The translations under genes were made by a program, and so were the position numbers. This document shows positions 18,576 through 28,996 of a stretch of 64,000 nt of DNA, piece after piece (the first letter of the stretch is position 1; each line of letters begins with the position of its first letter). Under the pieces are notes generated by a model. The model did not search any database and was not told the origin of the DNA. It worked only from the letters and a program-made list of their open reading frames with translations. Source of the DNA: Bacteroidales bacterium (GTDB lineage: Bacteria > Bacteroidota > Bacteroidia > Bacteroidales > VadinHA17); contig JAJFVL010000003.1 of the NCBI GenBank assembly GCA_021371855.1, forward strand, positions 1-64,000, written 5' to 3'.

Positions 18576-19754
18576 ATGGGAAAAATGACACGACGAGAAC
18601 GGTTAATGGCAACTCTGAAAGGTGAGGCAGTTGACCGTCCTGCAGTAAGCTTTTATGAAATAGGAGGTTTCCTTGTAGACCCAGGCGATACTGATGAGTA
18701 TAATATCTATAACTCACCATCATGGCAGCCATTATTAGATCTGGCCGAAAATCAAACCGATATAATCAGAATGGTAAGTCCTGTCAGAGCCCAGTCGCAC
18801 CTGTCATGGAATGGAAGCGCAAATGTGAATATCCGGCAGCAGTTTGTTGAGGAGAATACCTGGGAGGAAAGCAACAGCCGTTTTACAAGGCAGATATTCA
18901 AGATTGGCGGCAAAGAATTAACCAGTCTTTCACGTCGCGACAAAAACCTGGATACAGTCTGGACAATTGAGCCTTTGTTGAAAAACAACGATGATGTAAA
19001 ACTATTCCTTCAGCTTCCGGATGAAATATTTGAGGAACATATCGATATTACTCGTTTAAGAGAAGTGGAAAATAAGCTGGGAGATCGTGGCATTGTTTTA
19101 GTTGACACGGAGGATCCTGTATGTGCAGTAGCTTCTCTTTTTACTCTGGAGAATTTCACAATTTTTGCATTCACGGAGCAGGCGCTTTGTCATAAACTGC
19201 TGGAAAAGCATGCGGTCTACATACATAAACGCACAGAGCATGTGGCCCGGGAATTTCCCGGAAGGCTGTGGCGCATATATGGCCCCGAATATATCACTGA
19301 ACCTTTTCTTCCTTCTACTTTTTTCGAAGAATATGTGGTAAGATATACCGGACCAATGGTGAAGCGAATAAAAGATAATGGTGGTTATGTAAGGATCCAT
19401 TCACACGGCAGGGTAAACAATATACTCGATTATATTGTGAATATGGGAGTTGATGGGATTGATCCCATAGAACCGCCACCTCACGGGGATGTTGAACTTA
19501 AAGACTTAAGAAGTAAATACGGGAAACAGCTGGTCCTGTTTGGCAACATTGAAATTACTGATATTGAAAACATGCCGTCTGATAAATTCAGAGGGGTTGT
19601 AAAACAGACTATTGCTGATGGGACATCTGGTGAAGGAAGAGGATTTGTTCTGATGCCCTCGGCCTCTCCTTACGGTCGTAATATATCAGAAACAACACTC
19701 AGGAACTACGGGGTAATGATTGAAGAGATACTCAATAATCAGGATAATATATGA
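18576..19754 (+). CDS. Uroporphyrinogen decarboxylase-like (URO-D/MtaA-type) protein
   Basis: A 392-residue cytoplasmic TIM-barrel protein without a signal peptide. The opening MTRRERLMATLKGEAVDRP (a second possible start at 18585) and the later SHGRVNNILDYIVNMGVDGID and VLFGNIE segments are typical of the broad URO-D superfamily, whose non-haem members include corrinoid-linked methyltransferases of the MtaA/CmuA group. No haem genes are nearby, so a haem role is unlikely. It may handle a methyl-bearing or related small product of the glycan pathway; this is a guess. A distant second member is at 48938. Confidence 0.7.
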   Translation: MGKMTRRERLMATLKGEAVDRPAVSFYEIGGFLVDPGDTDEYNIYNSPSWQPLLDLAENQTDIIRMVSPVRAQSHLSWNGSANVNIRQQFVEENTWEESNSRFTRQIFKIGGKELTSLSRRDKNLDTVWTIEPLLKNNDDVKLFLQLPDEIFEEHIDITRLREVENKLGDRGIVLVDTEDPVCAVASLFTLENFTIFAFTEQALCHKLLEKHAVYIHKRTEHVAREFPGRLWRIYGPEYITEPFLPSTFFEEYVVRYTGPMVKRIKDNGGYVRIHSHGRVNNILDYIVNMGVDGIDPIEPPPHGDVELKDLRSKYGKQLVLFGNIEITDIENMPSDKFRGVVKQTIADGTSGEGRGFVLMPSASPYGRNISETTLRNYGVMIEEILNNQDNI

Positions 19755-19834
19755 TTGTTTCAGAATGATATATCCGACATCGCTATTTGTTTAGTATCAT
19801 AGATTTCTGTTATGCCACTTAAAACGTAATTAAA

Positions 19835-22150
19835 ATGAAAAGGCTAACCATTCTGTTTTCTGCTGTATTAGTGTTACTGATGTGGCAACCTGCGTCTGCT
19901 CAGAAAAAGAAAAGCAGGAAAACCGTACCGGTTCCGGTAACTGAAAATATCGTCCTTGCCGAAAATGGGATGAGCCGGTACAGAATAGTAATTCCATCGT
20001 CAGCTACGTATGCAGAACAGAAAGCAGCTAATGTTCTGCAGAATTATCTGCTTCAGATCTCAGGTACGGCACTGCCTATTATAAGTGCCGATAAACCGGG
20101 AAGTCCGTACGAAATAGTGCTTGGACAGAATGAACGTCTGGATGAAACAAGTGCGGGTATCAATCTGAACGAACTTCAGGCGGATGGATTTGTCATCAGA
20201 ACCGATAGCCTTCGCCTTATCATTGCCGGAGGGAATAAGAAAGGAGCACTTTATGGCGTCTATACCTTTCTTGAAAAATATCTTGGTTGTCGTATGTACA
20301 GTCCTGATGTGAAGGTTATTCCCAAACACGAAAAAATCATTCTGGGAAGCATAAATGACAAAGAGATTCCCATTATAAAGTTCAGAGATATACATTATAA
20401 AGTTACCTGGGATCCTGAATATTCTGAGTGGCATAAACTTGATCACGATCAGAATGGAGGCAGACCTGCATGGGGATCATGGGTGCATACTTTCAATAGT
20501 CTTGTTCCTCCTGAAATATATTTTAAGGATCACCCTGAGTATTATGCCTTAAGGAATGGCAAACGAATCCCGACTCAACTTTGCCTGACAAATCCCGAAG
20601 TACTGAAGATCACAATTCAGAACCTTCGCAAAGAAATCGCCGCTAATCCTGAGGCCCTGTACTGGTCGGTCAGCCAGAATGACAACAGAAACTATTGTCA
20701 GTGCGATAAATGTCAGGAAATCAACAAAAGAGAAGGTTCTCCTTCAGGATCCATTATGAATTTTGTGAACCAGGTAGCTGACCAGTTTCCCGATCAGATT
20801 ATTTCTACATTGGCTTATGAGTATTCGCGAAAGGCACCGGCGACAATACTCCCCCGGAAGAATGTGAACATCATGCTATGCAGCATTGAGTTGAGACGTG
20901 ACAGGCCTATCGATGTAGCGAAAGATTCTGTAAGCATGAGTTTTGTACGCGATGTAAAAGCATGGAGCAAAATTGCCGGTGACATCATCATATGGGATTA
21001 TGTAATACAATTTCCGAACCTTGTAAGCCCATTCCCAAATCTTTTTGTCTTACAACCGAATCTCAGATTTTTCGCAGAAAACGGGGTGACAGCAATGTTC
21101 GAACAGGGAAACCGTGATGGAGGCGGAGAATTTGCCGAATTGCGCTCATATATTATTTCAAAACTGTTATGGGATCCGTATACAGATATCGATACAATAA
21201 TGGATGATTTTCTAAAAGGATATTATGGAGCAGCATCCGGACCTATCAGACAGTATATTGATGAAATGCAAAAGGCTTTGGTGAGTTCTGATAAGCCATT
21301 GCGAATTTTTGGTTCGCCAAATGAGGCTGCAGTCACCTATCTCACCCCTGAACTGATTGAAAAATATAAGCGCTTTTTTGATGAAGCGGAATCACTTGTT
21401 GCCGATTCGTCGGCAATACTTGAGAGGGTAAAGGTTGCAAGGCTGCCTCTTGATTTCGCAATTATGGAACAGTCAAAGAAAAATTTTACAGGCGACCATG
21501 GGGTTTTTATTAAATCAGGTGATCAATGGGTGGTTCGTCCTGAAATCAGGTCTGTGGTTGATCCTTTCGTTGATCTATGTATCAGGAGCGGAATAACTAA
21601 GATAAAAGAATGGAGTACTTCTCCTGAAGCGTACCGTTCGGCAATGTACCGCCTTTTTTACCAGGGAAGGAACGAACATCTCGCTTTCGGTAAAAAGGTA
21701 AGGTTGATAAGTCCCGATACGACAATCATACCTTCAGGGAAAGAGCAGATGCTTACTGATGGCATTCGGGGTAGTCACGATCCTGAATATAACTGGCTTG
21801 ATTTTTCGGGAAAGGATCTGGATGTGGTTATTGACCTGGAAAGGAAAATACAGGTGCAGCATATAGAATGTGCATTTTACCAGAGGGCATTGTGGCTCAG
21901 TATTGCTCCCGTCAGGGTTGAGTTCTTCGTTTCGGATGATGGTGTGAAATTCGATCCTGTTGGCAGTGTGGTTAATACTCTGCCTATTGACCAGTATGAT
22001 GCCTTTCAACGCGATTTTATAATTGATTTTGCACCGCGCGAAGCCCGGTTCGTCAGGGTAGTTGCCCATTCTATTGGGAATACTCCCGAATCACATCCGG
22101 GAGCAGGGCAGGCGGCACGAATACATATAGATGAAATAATAGTCGAATAA
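19835..22150 (+). CDS. DUF4838 protein with GH-like N-terminal domain and C-terminal F5/8C-type domain
   Basis: A 771-residue secreted protein (signal peptide ending at about ASAQ, residue 23). Residues 35-165 resemble the N-terminal domain of alpha-glucuronidases and hexosaminidases (ENGMSRYRIVIP, EQKAANVLQNYL, GALYGVYTFLEKYLGCRMY). Residues 190-460 form the DUF4838 barrel-like region with SQNDNRNYCQCDKCQ. The C-terminus (about 650-770) looks like a discoidin-type carbohydrate-binding domain. The TAA stop overlaps the next ATG by one base, so it is translationally coupled to the GH78 rhamnosidase. DUF4838 function is not established. Confidence 0.75.
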   Translation: MKRLTILFSAVLVLLMWQPASAQKKKSRKTVPVPVTENIVLAENGMSRYRIVIPSSATYAEQKAANVLQNYLLQISGTALPIISADKPGSPYEIVLGQNERLDETSAGINLNELQADGFVIRTDSLRLIIAGGNKKGALYGVYTFLEKYLGCRMYSPDVKVIPKHEKIILGSINDKEIPIIKFRDIHYKVTWDPEYSEWHKLDHDQNGGRPAWGSWVHTFNSLVPPEIYFKDHPEYYALRNGKRIPTQLCLTNPEVLKITIQNLRKEIAANPEALYWSVSQNDNRNYCQCDKCQEINKREGSPSGSIMNFVNQVADQFPDQIISTLAYEYSRKAPATILPRKNVNIMLCSIELRRDRPIDVAKDSVSMSFVRDVKAWSKIAGDIIIWDYVIQFPNLVSPFPNLFVLQPNLRFFAENGVTAMFEQGNRDGGGEFAELRSYIISKLLWDPYTDIDTIMDDFLKGYYGAASGPIRQYIDEMQKALVSSDKPLRIFGSPNEAAVTYLTPELIEKYKRFFDEAESLVADSSAILERVKVARLPLDFAIMEQSKKNFTGDHGVFIKSGDQWVVRPEIRSVVDPFVDLCIRSGITKIKEWSTSPEAYRSAMYRLFYQGRNEHLAFGKKVRLISPDTTIIPSGKEQMLTDGIRGSHDPEYNWLDFSGKDLDVVIDLERKIQVQHIECAFYQRALWLSIAPVRVEFFVSDDGVKFDPVGSVVNTLPIDQYDAFQRDFIIDFAPREARFVRVVAHSIGNTPESHPGAGQAARIHIDEIIVE

Positions 22151-24879
22151 TGAGAAAATTATCTGTTTTACTTGTTTTTTCGCTGATGTGTACCACGGTG
22201 ATTGCACATCCGCAAAATACTTCATGTTTTCCGGGAAACCTTCGTTGCGAGTACCTGATAAATCCATTAGGCATTGATGCCACTGCTCCACGCTTGTCGT
22301 GGTTTCTGAACGACGGGCGATATGGTGCTGTACAGAGGGCATACCGGATTATTGTCGGTATTGATTCAGCCGAAGTAGCAAACGGCAAAGGCAATAACTG
22401 GGATACAAAGAGAGTAGAGACTGATAGAATGCTTGTTAATTATAACGGCAGTAAACTTGAACCGTTTACGAAATATTTCTGGAGCGTGCAGGTATGGGAT
22501 AAAGATGGTGTACAGTCAATGCCTGTAATTTCAACATTTGAAACCGGCATGATGGGTATGGGAAACTGGAAAGGAGATTGGATCAGCGACGGGCAACACC
22601 TTGACGGGAAGGATATTAATACCCGACAGGCTCCATATTTCAGAAAAGAATTTGACGTTCCAAAGAAGATAAAATCGGCACGAGCTTATATTGCTGTCGG
22701 TGGTCTTTACGAATTGTACCTCAATGGTCAGAAGGTCGGTGACCATAGGCTTGATCCTATGTACACACGCTTTGATCGTCGTACATTATATGTATCGTAC
22801 GATATAACCGGTCAGCTTCAAAGCGGCAGAAACGCAGTTGGGGTACTTCTGGGTAATGGATGGTACAATCACCAGTCAATGGCTGTATGGTATTTCGACC
22901 GTGCCCCCTGGCGTAACAGGCCAACTTTTTGTATGGATATGCGTATCACTTATGATGATGGTTCTGTGGAAACAATAGTAACAGATAATAGTTGGAAAAC
23001 TATGCTAAGCCCAGTGATATTCAATAATATATATGTTGCCGAACATTACGATGCACGTTTGGAACAATCTGGCTGGAATACAGTCACCTTTGACGACTCG
23101 AAATGGAATAAGGTTATAAACAGGGCAGCTCCTTCTCAAAATATCGTTTCACAACAATTGCATCCAATCCGCAATGTGGAAAAGATCCCTGCCCGGAGTG
23201 TCAACAAAATAAACGATACAACTTATGTATTTGATCTTGGAAGAAATATTTCAGGCGTATCTCAGTTCACGATAAAAGGTGAGGCAGGAACAGTAATACG
23301 GCTGGAACATGCAGAGAAGCTTTATCCAAACGGGAGGGTTGACTTGTCAAATATAAATAGTCTTTATAGACCACCCGATAATACTGAACCATTTCAAACA
23401 GATAAATTCATACTTAGTGGGAAGGGGGAGGATAGCTTTATGCCCCGGTTTAATTATAAAGGATTTCAATATGTTGAGGTAACCAGCAGCAAACCGGTTA
23501 CGCTTACAACCGATAATCTTACGGGCTATTTCATGCATAGCGATGTTCCTCCTGTAGGTGAAATTAAAACATCAAATCCCACTATCAATAAAATTTGGTG
23601 GGCAGCCAACAATTCTTATCTGTCAAACCTGTTCGGCTATCCGACTGATTGTCCTCAGCGCGAAAAGAACGGATGGACAGGCGATGCTCATATTTCTGTT
23701 GAAACAGGGCTTTATAATTTCGATGGAATAACCATATATGAAAAATGGTTGGCCGACCATCGGGATGAGCAGCAACCCAATGGGGTATTGCCAGCTATTA
23801 TTCCAACATCCGGTTGGGGCTATCATTGGGCAAACGGTCTCGACTGGACAAGCACTATTGCTATTATTCCATGGAATGTTTACCTGTTTTATGGTGACAC
23901 TAAATTATTGTTCGAGTGTTACGATAACATCAGGCGATACGTTGACCATGTTACTGAACTCAGCCCGTCAGGATTGACTGGCTGGGGGCTTGGTGACTGG
24001 GTTCCTGTAAAGTCTAAAGCATCTGTGGAGTTGACATCGTCGGTCTATTATTTTGCAGATGCAACCATATTATCCAAGACTGCTAAGTTATTGGGCAACA
24101 AGGATGACCAGAAAAAATATACCGCTCTGGCAGAAAAAATTAAAGATGCCATAAACTCTAAATATCTGAATAAAGAAATCGGGATATACGGAAAGGGAGT
24201 TCAGACTGAGCTCAGTGTACCTCTTTTCTGGGGGGTGGTTCCTGAGGAACTTAGAGCCATGGTTGCCGGCAACCTTGCAAAAAGGGTGGTCGCCGATAAT
24301 AATCATATTGATGTGGGATTATTAGGCACAAAGGCTGTCCTTAATGCCTTGAGTGAGAACGGCTATGCCGATCTGGCTTATAGACTGGCCTCTCAGGAAA
24401 CTTTTCCGTCATGGGGGTGGTGGATCGTGAATGGTGCTACAACATTATATGAAAACTGGCTGGTTGATGCCAGGTCGGATGGTTCCAGGAATCATATTAT
24501 GTTTGGAGAAATCAATGCATGGTTTTATAAAACTTTGGGAGGAATCAAGCCTGATCCTGAACACCCGGGCTTTAAAAACATTATACTGCACCCTTCATTT
24601 GTGGAAGGGTTATCAAGTGCCGAAGCTAAACATATGTCACCCTATGGTGAAATAATCTCAAAATGGAACAAAAAGAAAAATATTGTAATTTATTCAGTAA
24701 CGATACCTGCAAATTCGACCGCTGATCTGTTCTTACCAGAAAATTATTCTTTCAGGAAGGCCAAAATGTTGTCCTCAGGTCAGTCAGTATCATTGGAAAA
24801 GAGCATTTCAGGATGCTTTCATTTGTCCGCCGGTACTTATGAGATTGAATTAGAGAGAAATAAACAAACAATGAATTAA
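22150..24879 (+). CDS. GH78 alpha-L-rhamnosidase, secreted
   Basis: A 909-residue enzyme with a signal peptide and the usual domain order: N-terminal beta-sandwich domains (RCEYLINPLGIDATAPRLSW), carbohydrate-binding-like domain (about 150-330), (alpha/alpha)6 catalytic barrel, and a C-terminal beta-domain. The general-acid motif DCPQREKNGWTGDAH is present, with Glu505 the likely acid. It removes terminal alpha-L-rhamnose from pectin, flavonoid or exopolysaccharide substrates. Start and stop overlap with DUF4838 (TAATG) indicates coupled translation, so the two proteins probably act on one substrate. Confidence 0.9.
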   Translation: MRKLSVLLVFSLMCTTVIAHPQNTSCFPGNLRCEYLINPLGIDATAPRLSWFLNDGRYGAVQRAYRIIVGIDSAEVANGKGNNWDTKRVETDRMLVNYNGSKLEPFTKYFWSVQVWDKDGVQSMPVISTFETGMMGMGNWKGDWISDGQHLDGKDINTRQAPYFRKEFDVPKKIKSARAYIAVGGLYELYLNGQKVGDHRLDPMYTRFDRRTLYVSYDITGQLQSGRNAVGVLLGNGWYNHQSMAVWYFDRAPWRNRPTFCMDMRITYDDGSVETIVTDNSWKTMLSPVIFNNIYVAEHYDARLEQSGWNTVTFDDSKWNKVINRAAPSQNIVSQQLHPIRNVEKIPARSVNKINDTTYVFDLGRNISGVSQFTIKGEAGTVIRLEHAEKLYPNGRVDLSNINSLYRPPDNTEPFQTDKFILSGKGEDSFMPRFNYKGFQYVEVTSSKPVTLTTDNLTGYFMHSDVPPVGEIKTSNPTINKIWWAANNSYLSNLFGYPTDCPQREKNGWTGDAHISVETGLYNFDGITIYEKWLADHRDEQQPNGVLPAIIPTSGWGYHWANGLDWTSTIAIIPWNVYLFYGDTKLLFECYDNIRRYVDHVTELSPSGLTGWGLGDWVPVKSKASVELTSSVYYFADATILSKTAKLLGNKDDQKKYTALAEKIKDAINSKYLNKEIGIYGKGVQTELSVPLFWGVVPEELRAMVAGNLAKRVVADNNHIDVGLLGTKAVLNALSENGYADLAYRLASQETFPSWGWWIVNGATTLYENWLVDARSDGSRNHIMFGEINAWFYKTLGGIKPDPEHPGFKNIILHPSFVEGLSSAEAKHMSPYGEIISKWNKKKNIVIYSVTIPANSTADLFLPENYSFRKAKMLSSGQSVSLEKSISGCFHLSAGTYEIELERNKQTMN

Positions 24880-24933
24880 ACTTTTAGTCTATTTGAGTTC
24901 TTTTGAACCATAAATACCTAATATATTATTCTG

Positions 24934-27585
24934 ATGAAAAAAGCATCTTCAATCATTTTGTTATGGTCATTGTTTACAGCATTGAATAATGTCTCTGCCC
25001 AACAGACCGCATCAAATCTGCCTTTCCGGAATCCTTCCCTGTCAACCGAAGAAAGAGTTGCTGATCTTGTTTCAAGGATGACCCTCCAGGAAAAAGCAGA
25101 TCAGCTTCTTTATACTGCTCCGGCGATACCACGATTGGGGATTCCTGCTTACAACTGGTGGAATGAAGCCTTGCATGGTGTTGCAAGAGCAGGATATGCC
25201 ACAGTATTCCCGCAATCGATTACAATTGCCAATTCGTGGGATGAGGGACTGATGTTCAATGTCGGGAATGCTATTTCCGATGAAGCAAGGGCCAAATACC
25301 ATGAGTTTCAGAGAAGAGGAAAAACTGGTATTTACCAGGGACTTACATTCTGGTCACCCAATATTAATATTTTTCGTGATCCACGCTGGGGCAGAGGGCA
25401 TGAAACCTATGGGGAAGATCCGTTTTTTACCGGAAGAATGGGATTGGAGTTTGTTAAAGGAATGCAGGGTGACGATCCAAAGTATCTTAAAACAGTCGCA
25501 ACAGCAAAGCATTATGCTGTTCATTCAGGTCCGGAACCATTAAGGCATTCGTTCAATGCCAAAGTAAGTGAATCAGATCTGCGGGAGACATATCTTCCGG
25601 CTTTCCGTACGCTGGTGATTGACGGAGGTGTATATTCCATTATGGGTGCTTATAACATGTTCCGTGATTATCCTTGTTGTGCAAATCCGATATTATACGG
25701 AATACTGCGTAATGAATGGGGGTTCAAGGGATATATTGTTTCTGACTGCGGCGCAATTACAGATTTTTATAAATATACAAAATTTGCAAAAGACCCTGCT
25801 GAGGCTGCCGCACAGGCTGTTAAAGCCGGGACAGATCTTGAATGTGGTGTTGAATATAAAAACCTTAAATCAGCAGTCGACAGAGGCCTTATTACGGAAG
25901 CTGATATTGATGTTGCAGTTAAAAGAGTCTTTACTGCACGGTTTAAACTTGGTATGTTCGATCCTGATGAAATGGTACAATACGCTCAGATACCATTCTA
26001 TGTAAACTGTTCCGATTATAATAATACCCTCGCCCGTCAGGCCGCACAGAAATCAATAGTCCTTCTGAAAAATGAAAACAATATTCTTCCGCTTAAGAAT
26101 GAGATTAAAACAATTGCTGTTATCGGGCCCAATGCAGATAATTTTGAAGCTCTTATAGGAAATTATAACGGCATACCAAAGGATCCTGTTACCATACTTA
26201 AGGGAATTGTTAATAAAGTAAGCCCTGAAACCAAAGTTATCTATTCTGAAGGAAGCGATCTGGCTGATGGCATACATAATCTGACCCCTGTTCCTTCACG
26301 GTATTTGCTGACAGCCGATGGAAGACATGGCGCTTTTGGAGAATACTATAGCAACAGAGAAATGAAAGGCGAGCCTGTTTTTACAAGGATTGATGATGAA
26401 ATTAATTTCTATTGGGAACATCTGTCTCCCAGGTACGATATGCCTGATGATGATTTCGGAATTAAGTGGACAACATGGCTGGTTCCGCCTGAAACGGGCA
26501 CTTATTACCTTGGAGGATGGGGTTCATCGGCTTACGAAATATTCCTTGACGGGAAAAGTATTATAAAATACAGGGGAGAACATCATGCTTTCCATACAGA
26601 AATTCCTGTTGAACTCAGGGTAGGGGAAAAACATAAAATCGAGGTTTTCTATAAGAATTATGCAGGTGATGCAGATATTAAACTTCTCTGGTCACGCCCG
26701 CGCGTGAACCTTGCAGAGAAAGCTGTTAAAGCCGCAAATGAAGCTGATGCGGTAGTCCTTGTTCTTGGTCTTTCGCAGCGACTTGAAGGGGAAGAGATGA
26801 AAATAAAAATTGATGGATTTGTAGGCGGCGACAGGACAAGTTTGGATCTTCCGGCCATGCAGGAGCAATTGCTGGAATCTGTGACGGCAACTGGAAAACC
26901 TGTTATAGTGGTGCTTATGAATGGCGGGGCATTATCAGTAAACAAAGCGCAGGAGAAGGCTGCAGCTATCCTTCTTGCAGGGTATCCCGGTCAACAGGGT
27001 GGAAATGCAGTGGCTGATGTTATTTTTGGTGATTATAATCCGGCAGGTAGATTACCTGTAACATATTATAAGTCAATCGATCAGATTCCTGCTTTTGAAA
27101 GTTATGACATGAAGGGAAAAACTTACAGGTTCTTTACCGGCGAGCCGCTTTATCCCTTTGGTTATGGGCTTAGTTATACAACGTTCACATACAGCAATCT
27201 TTCAGTACCTGAAAATGTTGTGACGGGACAAAGTGTAAAAGTGAAAGTCAGTGTGACCAATTCAGGAAAAATTGCCGGAGATGAGGTTGTGGAACTTTAT
27301 ATTACAGATGAGAAGGCTTCGACACCGCGGCCTGTTCGCCAATTGGAAGGATTTGAAAGGATTACTCTTAAACCTGGCGAAACCCGGGAAGTTGAGTTTT
27401 CAATTGATCCACGACAGTTCTCAATTATTAATAGCAAGGAAAAGAGAGTAATTGAACCGGGTTTTTTTACAGTTTCAGTGGGTGGAAAGCAACCCGGATT
27501 CAAAGGGTACCTCGATCCTCAGTTCACACAGGTACTTAAAGGAAGAGTAAAGCTTACAGGGAAAGAAGTTCCTTTTATCAACTGA
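24934..27585 (+). CDS. GH3 family glycosidase with PA14 insert, secreted
   Basis: An 883-residue GH3 enzyme with signal peptide (ending near VSAQ). The N-terminal barrel has AYNWWNEALHGVARAG and NIFRDPRWGRGHETYGEDP; the nucleophile lies in YIVSDCGAI (Asp271). A PA14 carbohydrate-binding insert spans roughly residues 460-590 (GAFGEYYSNREMKG to DIKLLWSRP) within the second domain, and an fn3-like domain closes the protein. PA14-containing GH3s act on beta-glucosides, beta-xylosides or similar. It follows GH78 by 54 bases and precedes the redox pair by 64 bases. Confidence 0.88.
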   Translation: MKKASSIILLWSLFTALNNVSAQQTASNLPFRNPSLSTEERVADLVSRMTLQEKADQLLYTAPAIPRLGIPAYNWWNEALHGVARAGYATVFPQSITIANSWDEGLMFNVGNAISDEARAKYHEFQRRGKTGIYQGLTFWSPNINIFRDPRWGRGHETYGEDPFFTGRMGLEFVKGMQGDDPKYLKTVATAKHYAVHSGPEPLRHSFNAKVSESDLRETYLPAFRTLVIDGGVYSIMGAYNMFRDYPCCANPILYGILRNEWGFKGYIVSDCGAITDFYKYTKFAKDPAEAAAQAVKAGTDLECGVEYKNLKSAVDRGLITEADIDVAVKRVFTARFKLGMFDPDEMVQYAQIPFYVNCSDYNNTLARQAAQKSIVLLKNENNILPLKNEIKTIAVIGPNADNFEALIGNYNGIPKDPVTILKGIVNKVSPETKVIYSEGSDLADGIHNLTPVPSRYLLTADGRHGAFGEYYSNREMKGEPVFTRIDDEINFYWEHLSPRYDMPDDDFGIKWTTWLVPPETGTYYLGGWGSSAYEIFLDGKSIIKYRGEHHAFHTEIPVELRVGEKHKIEVFYKNYAGDADIKLLWSRPRVNLAEKAVKAANEADAVVLVLGLSQRLEGEEMKIKIDGFVGGDRTSLDLPAMQEQLLESVTATGKPVIVVLMNGGALSVNKAQEKAAAILLAGYPGQQGGNAVADVIFGDYNPAGRLPVTYYKSIDQIPAFESYDMKGKTYRFFTGEPLYPFGYGLSYTTFTYSNLSVPENVVTGQSVKVKVSVTNSGKIAGDEVVELYITDEKASTPRPVRQLEGFERITLKPGETREVEFSIDPRQFSIINSKEKRVIEPGFFTVSVGGKQPGFKGYLDPQFTQVLKGRVKLTGKEVPFIN

Positions 27586-27649
27586 AAGAGTCTTTACCTT
27601 AAGCCAGAGGATTTAATCATTTAATAAAAATTAATAAAAGTTTTAAAGT

Positions 27650-28996
27650 ATGAAGCGTAGAGATTTTGTTTCGAGAGTAATAATAACAGGAGGTGCGGTC
27701 AGTCTGGGAATAGGTTGTCGTCGAAAGATTGAACCGTTATCTGGCGAAAAAGAAAAAAATACGGATTTGTTAAACAAACCAACCGGAAGAACAATTAAAG
27801 AACCTGAAAAACAGATACCTATTCTGGCTGAAACAGATGTATTGGTTATTGGCGGGGGCCCTGCCGGTACCGCAGCAGCAGTTGCAGCAAGCCGGACCGG
27901 TGCTGAGACATACCTGGTTGAAAGGTATAATCATCTTGGCGGGCTTTGGACTGGTGGTCTGGTGTTGCCGCTTCTCTCTACCCATGCCGTAGATAAAAAT
28001 AAAAACCGAAAACAGGTTATTTTTGGTATCGGAGGGGAAATGTCGAAACGGCTGACCGACCTGGGTATGTCAATAAATGAAGTAAATCCTGTTGTCGATC
28101 CTGAGGCGGCCAAATACGTCCTCGAAGAGATGATTCGCGAGTCGGGCGTTAAAATGTTATATCATACCTGGGCTTCAAATGTGATTATAGAGGGGAATAC
28201 AATAAAAGGGGTTTTTGTCGAAAGTAAATCAGGACGTATGGCCATACTTGCCAAAGTAGTTATTGACTGTACAGGCGATGGTGATATTTTCCATCTGGCA
28301 GGAGATAACTATGATGTTATGAATTACGCAATTGGATTGAATCACAGATTGGGTAATATTGACCGCATTGATTCAAAAAAACCGGGGTATGTAAAAATGA
28401 ATATTGGAGGTCCTACGCCTCTTAAAAGTGTTAATTGGGTGAATATGTGGGGAAAAGAAAATCAGGATGCACTTGATGTAACTAATCTTTCAAAGCTTCA
28501 GATGGATTATCGTAAAGAAATCTGGGAAAATGTGCAGAAAATAAGACAGACACCGGGATATGAAGAGGTTTTCCTGTTGGATACAGCTTCTCAGCTTGGT
28601 GTGAGAATGTCACGCATACTGGATGGAGAATACCGGTTGTCACTTGAGGATACAATGACTTTCAAGTCATTCAACGATGTAATCGGAATCAGCGGAGCCT
28701 GGACAACAATGCTTTACAAAGGGAAAAAGATTCCATCAAAAGAACGTCCTTTCTGGCAGATACCTTATCGTTCGCTTATTCCTAAAAAAACCGATAACCT
28801 TTTAGTTGCAGGCCGTTGTTTCTGCTTTGAACGAGAACTGGTTGAGGACACAAGGATAATTGGTACCTGTCTGGTTACAGGTCATGGTGCAGGAGCAGCC
28901 GCAGGTTTGGCTGTAAAAGAAAGAAAAAGTGTAAAGGACATTGACGTAAGGAAATTAAAAGATCTGCTTGTACAGCAGGGAGCCTGGCTGGGATGA
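27650..28996 (+). CDS. Tat-exported FAD-dependent oxidoreductase
   Basis: A 448-residue flavoprotein (FAD_oxidored type). It starts MKRRDFVSRVIITGGAVSLG, a twin-arginine signal, and has a possible lipobox LGIGC (Cys23). The dinucleotide-binding motif GGGPAG is at 68-73, followed by LVERYNHLGG, and a second FAD contact DCTGDGD occurs mid-protein; GRCFCFERELVEDTRIIGTC lies near the end. The last four bases (ATGA) overlap the next gene, a membrane Fe-S protein, which is the likely electron partner. The substrate, possibly a sugar or a sugar-derived acid, cannot be read from sequence. Confidence 0.8.
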   Translation: MKRRDFVSRVIITGGAVSLGIGCRRKIEPLSGEKEKNTDLLNKPTGRTIKEPEKQIPILAETDVLVIGGGPAGTAAAVAASRTGAETYLVERYNHLGGLWTGGLVLPLLSTHAVDKNKNRKQVIFGIGGEMSKRLTDLGMSINEVNPVVDPEAAKYVLEEMIRESGVKMLYHTWASNVIIEGNTIKGVFVESKSGRMAILAKVVIDCTGDGDIFHLAGDNYDVMNYAIGLNHRLGNIDRIDSKKPGYVKMNIGGPTPLKSVNWVNMWGKENQDALDVTNLSKLQMDYRKEIWENVQKIRQTPGYEEVFLLDTASQLGVRMSRILDGEYRLSLEDTMTFKSFNDVIGISGAWTTMLYKGKKIPSKERPFWQIPYRSLIPKKTDNLLVAGRCFCFERELVEDTRIIGTCLVTGHGAGAAAGLAVKERKSVKDIDVRKLKDLLVQQGAWLG

